From Candidatus Wallbacteria bacterium (GTDB taxonomy: Bacteria > Muiribacteriota > UBA6191 > JACPRK01): a DNA stretch of 27,013 bases. A program made the position numbers and the translations under genes. The DNA is taken from assembly GCA_016199905.1 (NCBI GenBank), contig JACQFU010000598.1:1-27013 (forward strand), given 5' to 3'. How positions within the stretch are numbered: position 1 is the first letter of the stretch; each line of letters opens with the position of its first letter. Positions 22,235 through 27,013 of this stretch are shown here, in pieces. Under the pieces are notes generated by a model. The model saw only the letters and a list, made by a program, of their open reading frames with translations, had not been told where the DNA came from and searched no databases.

Positions 22235-23377
22235 CTAGCGGCGGCTGACGAACTCGCAGAGAGTGGTCAGGTCGCGGACCTCGGCGTCGCGCAAGGCGAG
22301 TCGCTCGAGGATGACGCGCAGGTTCGGTAGGCCGCGCTCCAGCAGAGAGCAGGTCGCCAGGTCCAGACCGGCTCCCGGGAGGACTACGCCGGCGAGCAAC
22401 TCGAGCGGACCTGGCTCGTCTTCGTGAACGCTGCTGTGGCAGCCTGAGATTTCTTCGCAGACTTCTCGCGGCCCGGGCACCGGCACGTGCCTCTCCACGG
22501 CGTGAACCAGCCGTGCTATGGCCCCGTCGACGCGCCGCGAGAGCTCCTCGGCGGCCGCCTTGCGGCCCGCGTCGCGAGCGGGCAGGACCAAGCGCAGCAG
22601 CCACTCGTCCTGGTCGGCCGGCCACCGGTTGTCGGCAGCGTAGTCGTCCAGCGCGCAGTGCAGCGCATATCGCTCCCCGCGCAGGTGCTGCTCGACGGTG
22701 GGCCGGCGCGTGGCTCTCGGGTCGAGTCGTTGCAGCACGTAGCGCGCTTGCGCCGGCTTCATACGACCCGAGAAGACCAGCTCGGTGAGCGGCCGCAAGG
22801 CCGAGCGCTCGATGGCGCAGCCGATCATCCCCTCGATGAAGACCGGGCCTTTGGAGCCGCCCCACGCCGCAATCCGGCCGATCCGCACGACCGCGCTGAA
22901 TTGACGCAGCGCGTCATCGATCAGCCCGCGCGAGACGAACTGGATTCCACGCGCCACCAGCGCATCGGTCAGGCGCCTGAGCATCCGGTAGCTGGGCGTC
23001 TTGCAGAACATCGTCCGGCAGCCTTCCTCGGTGAGCGAGACGGCGCGGTCGAGGGTGGCCTCGTTGGCCGCGAGCGTCGCCTCGAGCGCCTCGGCATCGC
23101 CAGGCGCGATGCGGCCCGTGGAGAGCACCTGCCCGCGGACGTCGAAGCCCGCGGGGTCGTTCCAACCAGTCGCGTAGGGCGCCGCGTCCACGGTGACGGA
23201 CGCAAGCTGCGGCACCGGCGCAAGCAAGAACCCCGAGGCGGCGTAGAGCGCCATCGCCCCCAGCAGACACGCTGCCGAAACGACCTTGCGGCGGCCCGGC
23301 GTCGCCAGCAGCACGTGCAGAACCAGCACTTCCAACAGATCGTCCAGCAGCCGCAGGGTCCTCGCCAATCGCTTCAC
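22235..23377 (-). CDS. Hypothetical membrane protein
   Basis: A 380-residue protein I do not recognise. The start is GTG 23377, which lies 5 bases after a near-perfect AAAGGAGGT; the frame extends to 23422 without a comparable site. A basic N-terminus (KRLARTLRLLDDLLEVLVLHVLL) with amphipathic and then hydrophobic residues leads to a membrane helix at about 32-53 (VVSAACLLGAMALYAASGFLLA). The rest is a soluble, probably periplasmic, mainly helical region of about 325 residues with several Cys (for example in GCRTMFCKTP and EEISGCHSS). The helical pattern in the middle (DDALRQFSAVVRIGRIAA) may be TPR-like, but I cannot identify a family. It faces the pilin operon. Confidence 0.75.
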   Translation of the reverse strand: MKRLARTLRLLDDLLEVLVLHVLLATPGRRKVVSAACLLGAMALYAASGFLLAPVPQLASVTVDAAPYATGWNDPAGFDVRGQVLSTGRIAPGDAEALEATLAANEATLDRAVSLTEEGCRTMFCKTPSYRMLRRLTDALVARGIQFVSRGLIDDALRQFSAVVRIGRIAAWGGSKGPVFIEGMIGCAIERSALRPLTELVFSGRMKPAQARYVLQRLDPRATRRPTVEQHLRGERYALHCALDDYAADNRWPADQDEWLLRLVLPARDAGRKAAAEELSRRVDGAIARLVHAVERHVPVPGPREVCEEISGCHSSVHEDEPGPLELLAGVVLPGAGLDLATCSLLERGLPNLRVILERLALRDAEVRDLTTLCEFVSRR

Positions 23378-23382
23378 GTCCG

Positions 23383-23390
23383 ACCTCCTT
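23383..23390 (-). promoter_or_regulatory. Strong ribosome-binding site for the 380-residue protein
   Basis: On the minus strand the bases read AAGGAGGT and end 5 bases before GTG 23377. This is the reason for rejecting the longer start at 23422. Confidence 0.8.
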
Positions 23391-23476
23391 TGTCCCGCGA
23401 GGAGCTTGGACCGGGAGGGCAAAGAGAAGTTCCCCGGGTGGGGGGGAGGCAGGAAGATTGGAAATTTGAAAGCAGC

Positions 23477-24421
23477 CTACGCGTGGTCGTGAAGCACGGC
23501 CCCGAAGTTCGGGTAGCCCGAGTGGTCCTGGGTCCAGTAGTCGATGACCGATCCTCCGACCCCGATCCAGGCGCGGCGGAAACCGCCGTCGGCGCTCATG
23601 ATCCGGAGCATCTCGTCGCCCTCGCCGAAGGCCCAGTGACGGCCGTCGGCATAGAAGTGATCGATCTTCATGCCCTGGCGGGTCTTGATGTGCCACTGGT
23701 CATTGGGCAGGTCCCAGCTCGTGTCCACGACGAAGCGGATGACTTGCCAGATGAGACCGGAGGGAAGCACGCCCGTGTTGACAGCGAGGCCGGCGTCATT
23801 CGGCAGGCCGAACCACATGCAGTGGGTGACCGACTGAGCGCCGCGGATGAGCTGATGTTCGCGGCCCCACTCGTGATGGAGCGTCACGGTGATGTCCCGC
23901 GCCAAGCCGAAGCCCTCGCAGCTGCGATCGTCGACGTCGAGCACGCTCGAGAAGACGCTGGCCAGCTGCTCGGCGCCGGCGCTGAAGCCGACTGTCAACT
24001 GGCCCCTGGCCTGGCGGTCGTGAAGCATCCGGCAGAACATGTGTTTGTCGCCGTAGAAGTGCTCGCCGAGCGCCTGGTAGCGCTGCATGCCGAGGAACGT
24101 GTTGCCGCCGCCCAGGATCACCACCGGGGCGTTGATGAGCAACTCGAAGAGGACGTCCACGTCCTCGCGGCCCATTCCCTGGGACCAGAAAAAGGGCTGA
24201 GGCCGCAGGCCCCACTGAATGAATCGGTTCAGGAACCATTCGAACTTGCCCCAGCCGAAATTCTGACTCTCCATCTCGTCGCCGTCGCGCACGTTCTCGC
24301 TCATCGGCAAGTAGAGCAAACGCTTGTCGTCATGCTCTTCGAGAGCGCGCTGGACGATGATGTCCCGGTGGATGTAGGGGCTGCAGTTGTGGGAGCTGTA
24401 GATGAAGGTAGTGGGGTTCAT
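23477..24421 (-). CDS. Peptidase S51-like (type 1 glutamine amidotransferase-like) protein
   Basis: A 314-residue protein whose centre matches peptidase family S51 (dipeptidase E, cyanophycinase). The nucleophile elbow is GFSAG with Ser147, and the partner loop is ILGGGNTFLGMQRYQAL at 102-118. Two histidines at 182-183 (LHHEW) are candidates for the catalytic His. S51 enzymes cleave Asp-X dipeptides, cyanophycin or related peptides in the cytoplasm. It is longer than the usual 220-280 residues, with extra segments at the start and end. I am unsure of the substrate. The ATG start at 24421 has only a weak ribosome-binding site; no signal peptide is seen. It stands between the membrane protein and the lptG operon on the same strand. 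Confidence 0.65.
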   Translation of the reverse strand: MNPTTFIYSSHNCSPYIHRDIIVQRALEEHDDKRLLYLPMSENVRDGDEMESQNFGWGKFEWFLNRFIQWGLRPQPFFWSQGMGREDVDVLFELLINAPVVILGGGNTFLGMQRYQALGEHFYGDKHMFCRMLHDRQARGQLTVGFSAGAEQLASVFSSVLDVDDRSCEGFGLARDITVTLHHEWGREHQLIRGAQSVTHCMWFGLPNDAGLAVNTGVLPSGLIWQVIRFVVDTSWDLPNDQWHIKTRQGMKIDHFYADGRHWAFGEGDEMLRIMSADGGFRRAWIGVGGSVIDYWTQDHSGYPNFGAVLHDHA

Positions 24422-24623
24422 GCTCTGGACGGTTCCCGTCGGTCAGGGTTGTGAGGAGATGTTGCCCGACAAGATGCCATGGAGGGCGAGAATATGCACC
24501 AACCATGATCGTCACCGAAGTCGCACGTTTTGCGCGAAGCGTGGCTCCTGTCCAGACGGGTCCTGGATCTCTGCAGAGGCGCTGCGGGGCGCTCTTCTCG
24601 CTACCGGTTGCTCGCTGCTCGTC

Positions 24624-25703
24624 TCACCGCGTCGCTCGGTGCAGCAGCCAGGCTCCGGTGCCGCCCAGAAGCAGGTTAGGCAGCCAGGTCGCCACGGCGG
24701 GGTGGATGTAGCCGGAATCGCCCATCGTTCGGCCCATGCCGAGGAGGATGTAGTAGACGAACATGATCAGGATGGACAGTCCGATGCCGAGCGATGTCCC
24801 GCTGCGCCCCCGGCCGATCGCCAGCGGCGCCGCCATCAGGGTCAAGAAGAGGCTGGCCATCGGAAAGGCTGTCTTGAAGTAGAGCTCCACCCACTCCTTC
24901 TTCGCGTCGGCTCCCCGGGCCTCGGTGTCGCGGATGTACTGCCGGAGCTGGGACATCGACATCTCGCGCGGCGCCACGGGTTTCTGATCGATGCGTTCGG
25001 CGTAGCGCGGATCCACTGGGTAGAACCAGCGTCCGAAGGTGATCTCGTCCCTCAACGCGCCGTCCTTGGCCAGCGCGTGAGTTCTCCCCTTCATGAACTC
25101 CCAGCCGCCGTCGGCCATCTTGCCTGCGCTGGCCTCCGTGATCCGGGGAAACGTGTTGTCCTGGAACTGGAAGATGGTGACGTCCTGCATCTTCTCCCGG
25201 CGCTGCTCGTAGTGGCGGACGAACATCGTGAACTCCTTGCTGCCCTCGAAGAAGACGTCCTTGGCAATGCGGGGCAGCGGTTTCACGAGCACGACCTCAT
25301 TCAGAGTCGTTTGCTCCCGTAAGTAGTTTGCTCGAGGAACGACGAACTCGTGGATCGCCATCGTGCCCAGGCTCGCCGCCAGCCCGAACCCCACCAGCGG
25401 AACGGCGATCCGGCCGAACCCCACGCCGCTGGCCTTGATGGCCGTCAGCTCCGAGTCCGAGGAGAGCCGGCCCACCGTCACCAGCACGGCCAGCAGGACG
25501 GCCATGGGAGCGGCCGTGGTCACCACCACCGGCATCGAATAGACGAAGATCTTCGCGATCGTCGCCGGCGCTACGCCCTTGATGACGAACAGGTCGATCA
25601 TCTTCATCAGGATGTTGACCATCCAGAGTGTGCTGAACAGCAGCAGACCAAACCAGAACGGCCCGAAGAGCTGCCGCAGGATGTACCGATCGAGCAGCCG
25701 CAT
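24624..25703 (-). CDS. LPS export ABC transporter permease (LptF/LptG, YjgP/YjgQ family)
   Basis: A 359-residue permease. The N-terminal RLLDRYILRQLFGPFWFGL and the membrane helices at about 12-33, 54-78 and 97-115 match YjgP/YjgQ proteins. A beta-jellyroll-like periplasmic domain at about 125-265 precedes three further hydrophobic segments (at about 273-295, 305-325 and 332-352). LptF and LptG form the inner-membrane part of the LptB2FG transporter that extracts lipopolysaccharide. I cannot distinguish LptF from LptG from this alone and the partner permease is not in view. It starts at ATG 25703, close behind the small membrane gene, and so belongs to the pssA operon. Its presence shows a diderm cell. 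Confidence 0.88.
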   Translation of the reverse strand: MRLLDRYILRQLFGPFWFGLLLFSTLWMVNILMKMIDLFVIKGVAPATIAKIFVYSMPVVVTTAAPMAVLLAVLVTVGRLSSDSELTAIKASGVGFGRIAVPLVGFGLAASLGTMAIHEFVVPRANYLREQTTLNEVVLVKPLPRIAKDVFFEGSKEFTMFVRHYEQRREKMQDVTIFQFQDNTFPRITEASAGKMADGGWEFMKGRTHALAKDGALRDEITFGRWFYPVDPRYAERIDQKPVAPREMSMSQLRQYIRDTEARGADAKKEWVELYFKTAFPMASLFLTLMAAPLAIGRGRSGTSLGIGLSILIMFVYYILLGMGRTMGDSGYIHPAVATWLPNLLLGGTGAWLLHRATR

Positions 25704-25731
25704 CGTTGCCCCGGGGCCGGCAGCAAGGACC

Positions 25732-25929
25732 TCAGCTGCTGCGGAACAGTATGGGCAGCAGTTCCACCACGGCCGCGAGAAGCAGGATGCCGCCGAACAT
25801 CAGTCCGAAGCCGACGACGACCTCCCGGGGGATTCTGGAGGGGTGCTGTCCCGAGATGAGGGCGTACACCAGCGAGATGCACAGGCACGCCGTCACCAAC
25901 GCCGCCAGCGTGAAGCCGATCCCGATCAA
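25732..25929 (-). CDS. Small two-helix membrane protein
   Basis: A 65-residue protein starting at TTG 25929, which overlaps the stop of the previous gene as TTGA. It has two hydrophobic helices, IGFTLAALVTACLCISLVYAL at the start and VVVGFGLMFGGILLLAAVVELL near the end, joined by a short polar loop HPSRIPR. A longer frame extends to 26121, but the extra part is the shadow of the neighbouring gene and is not hydrophobic. Small proteins of this type often accompany transport or lipid enzymes; no function is assigned. It sits between a membrane protein and the LPS permease. Confidence 0.6.
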   Translation of the reverse strand: MIGIGFTLAALVTACLCISLVYALISGQHPSRIPREVVVGFGLMFGGILLLAAVVELLPILFRSS

Positions 25930-26456
25930 GACGCCTGCGCCCCCTTCGGCATGGCGGCCAGCGTCCGGCGGTTGACCGCCAGGTCGTAGGCGTCGAGCAT
26001 CACCAGCAGGTTCAGCAGCCCCGCCAGCAGCGCGAAGCAGTCCCCGATGTCCTTCACGGCCACGGGGATCTCGGCACGCCTGTATGGCAGGAGCGCGTCG
26101 ACGTAATGGGAGCCCTGCCACAGAAAACCCGCCAGATAGTTTACGAGCCCTACGAAGAATGGATACAGATAGATGAAGACGAGCCGCCAGATGGTGTCGA
26201 TCGGCCCTTCCAGGTCGCGGCCCCTGTCGGTTTGCTGGAATGGAGCGGTGTAGTCCTCGTAGGTGTGGAACACGTTCTTCTTGTACTTGGCGTAGAAACC
26301 GCCGCCCCTGTCGGCGTCCGGATGCAACGTGACACCGACCAGGAACATCGCCGTCAGCACCAGAAACAGCGCCATCCCCCGCCGCCGCAAGCCAAGCAGC
26401 ATATGGCCCAGCCCGGGAAACAGCACGCCCGAGAGCGAGATACCCAGTTCGGTCAT
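25926..26456 (-). CDS. Multi-pass membrane protein (possibly DUF6677-like)
   Basis: A 176-residue membrane protein. It opens with SLSGVLFPGLGHMLLGLRRRGMALFLVLTAMFLVGV, a pattern of pro-gly-rich helix followed by a basic turn, and has further hydrophobic segments near residues 90-113 (LVFIYLYPFFVGLVNYLAGFLW) and 137-155 (DCFALLAGLLNLLVML). The PGLGHxxLG motif is common in uncharacterised membrane families, DUF6677 among them; I give that name only as a suggestion. The C-terminal stop at 25926 overlaps the next start. It is 17 bases after pssA, so it probably acts in the same membrane-lipid operon. Confidence 0.7.
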   Translation of the reverse strand: MTELGISLSGVLFPGLGHMLLGLRRRGMALFLVLTAMFLVGVTLHPDADRGGGFYAKYKKNVFHTYEDYTAPFQQTDRGRDLEGPIDTIWRLVFIYLYPFFVGLVNYLAGFLWQGSHYVDALLPYRRAEIPVAVKDIGDCFALLAGLLNLLVMLDAYDLAVNRRTLAAMPKGAQAS

Positions 26457-26473
26457 GAAGTCTCTATGCGGGC

Positions 26474-27013
26474 TCAGCGGCCCGGCGGATTGGTGGCGAT
26501 GCCCTTGCGGCGCCGGTGGATGAATCCCGTGAGCCGGGCCAGGTCCCGCCCGACCTTCCAGAGGATTCCCGACATCAAATAGCAGGTCGCCAGCAGAAAG
26601 ATGAAGTCTTGCTTGTAAGTGAACATGGCCGCAGCGACACCGGTGAGCAGCGCCATCTTGAAGTAGAGGGCATGCGGTCCATCCTCGGTCTTCTTCTTCT
26701 TCGGATAGGGAACGGTCGAAACCATCAGCAAGGCCGCGGCGATCGTCATCGCAAGGTAGGCCCCGGCCGGAAAGGCGGAGAAGTGCACCAGGTCGTAGAG
26801 CGCGAAGGACGCCAGAAACGTCGATGCGGCTGGGATTGGGCAGCCGACGAAGAAGTAGGACGGAGGGTTGGGGGACCGGGCCATCACGTTGAAGCGGGCC
26901 AGCCGCGCGGCGCCGCAGATGACGTAGAGCAGAGCCGCCAGCAAACCGGTGGTCCCGTAGTTGCCCAGCGCGATCTTCAGCATCAGGCAGGCAGGTGCGA
27001 CGCCGAAGCTGAC
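26474..27013 (-). CDS. pssA: CDP-diacylglycerol-serine O-phosphatidyltransferase, C-terminal part
   Basis: The 3' part of a phosphatidylserine synthase of the CDP-alcohol phosphotransferase family. The open frame runs to the edge of the window and begins VSFGVAPACLMLKIAL, the strand after the conserved DSLADMVSFG site, so the catalytic D-G-x2-A-R-x8-G-x3-D-x3-D motif is mostly off the end. The visible ARLARFN motif and multiple helices are typical of PssA. The enzyme transfers phosphatidyl from CDP-diacylglycerol to serine, the first step toward phosphatidylethanolamine. It leads an operon with two membrane proteins and the LPS permease. Confidence 0.9.
   Translation of the reverse strand, partial: VSFGVAPACLMLKIALGNYGTTGLLAALLYVICGAARLARFNVMARSPNPPSYFFVGCPIPAASTFLASFALYDLVHFSAFPAGAYLAMTIAAALLMVSTVPYPKKKKTEDGPHALYFKMALLTGVAAAMFTYKQDFIFLLATCYLMSGILWKVGRDLARLTGFIHRRRKGIATNPPGR

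Noticed and set aside
22487..24454. A 655-residue plus-strand frame
   Set aside because: It overlaps two minus-strand genes, one with a perfect ribosome-binding site and the other with an S51 motif; composition is that of a shadow.
24422..24623. 202-base gap between the S51-like and LPS permease genes
   Set aside because: No convincing promoter, terminator or small gene; a weak TATTCT near 24498 lacks a -35 partner.
1..27013. CRISPR array, tRNA or rRNA genes, transposase or phage genes
   Set aside because: No regularly spaced repeats, no cloverleaf-like sequence and no transposase or integrase motif were found.

Overview
The window reads as about 27 kb of bacterial chromosome. It is GC-rich (estimated by eye at a little over 60 percent), densely coding, and carries 24 protein genes that I can support. 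I see no tRNA, rRNA, CRISPR array, insertion sequence or phage gene. The cell envelope is diderm: there is an LptF/LptG-type lipopolysaccharide export permease, a periplasmic HtrA protease with two PDZ domains and several exported proteins. Two genes are more usual in Gram-positive bacteria (a DegV protein and a WhiA homologue), so the host is probably a member of a poorly sampled diderm phylum. The sequence alone does not let me name that phylum. Non-ATG starts are common: TTG for HU, the DUF4015 protein and a 65-residue membrane protein, and GTG for several others.

Layout. 1-2019 (+): end of a DegV protein, then an HtrA-type protease. 2093-2365 (-): HU. 2507-5720 (+): a four-repeat DUF4177-like protein, a zinc-ribbon membrane protein, a TadE-like protein and a TadG-like protein with a glycine/serine/asparagine-rich probable beta-solenoid tail. 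5717-7069 (-): a DUF1704/MATCAP-like zinc peptidase whose two ends overlap both neighbours. 7068-8483 (+): an exported family 1 glycosidase. 8541-9674 (-): a CheB-like protein lacking its catalytic histidine. 9867-10865 (+): a type II secretion/type IV pilus F-type platform protein. 11035-12663 (+): an exported DUF4015 putative glycosidase. 12715-19310 (-): a cluster read in the order anti-sigma/FecR protein, thioredoxin-fold protein, WhiA, AccB and a 1258-residue TPR membrane protein. 19517-22226 (+): three overlapping pilin-like genes. 22235-24421 (-): an unknown membrane protein and a peptidase S51-like protein. 24624-27013 (-): an operon of phosphatidylserine synthase, a membrane protein, a 65-residue membrane protein and LptG/LptF.

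How the genes fit together. The strongest theme is the envelope: phospholipid synthesis (PssA), the biotin carrier for malonyl-CoA synthesis (AccB), LPS export (LptG/F), periplasmic quality control (HtrA) and two separate pilus or pseudopilus-like gene sets (TadE/TadG at 3965-5720 and the prepilin trio at 19517-22226), plus an isolated platform protein at 9867-10865. No assembly ATPase, prepilin peptidase or secretin is present, so those parts must lie elsewhere. The most unusual points are the CheB homologue with proline at the catalytic histidine position, WhiA overlapping accB in a diderm genome, the four-repeat DUF4177-like protein, and two unrelated pilin-like operons that each carry a protein with a similar-looking repetitive C-terminus.
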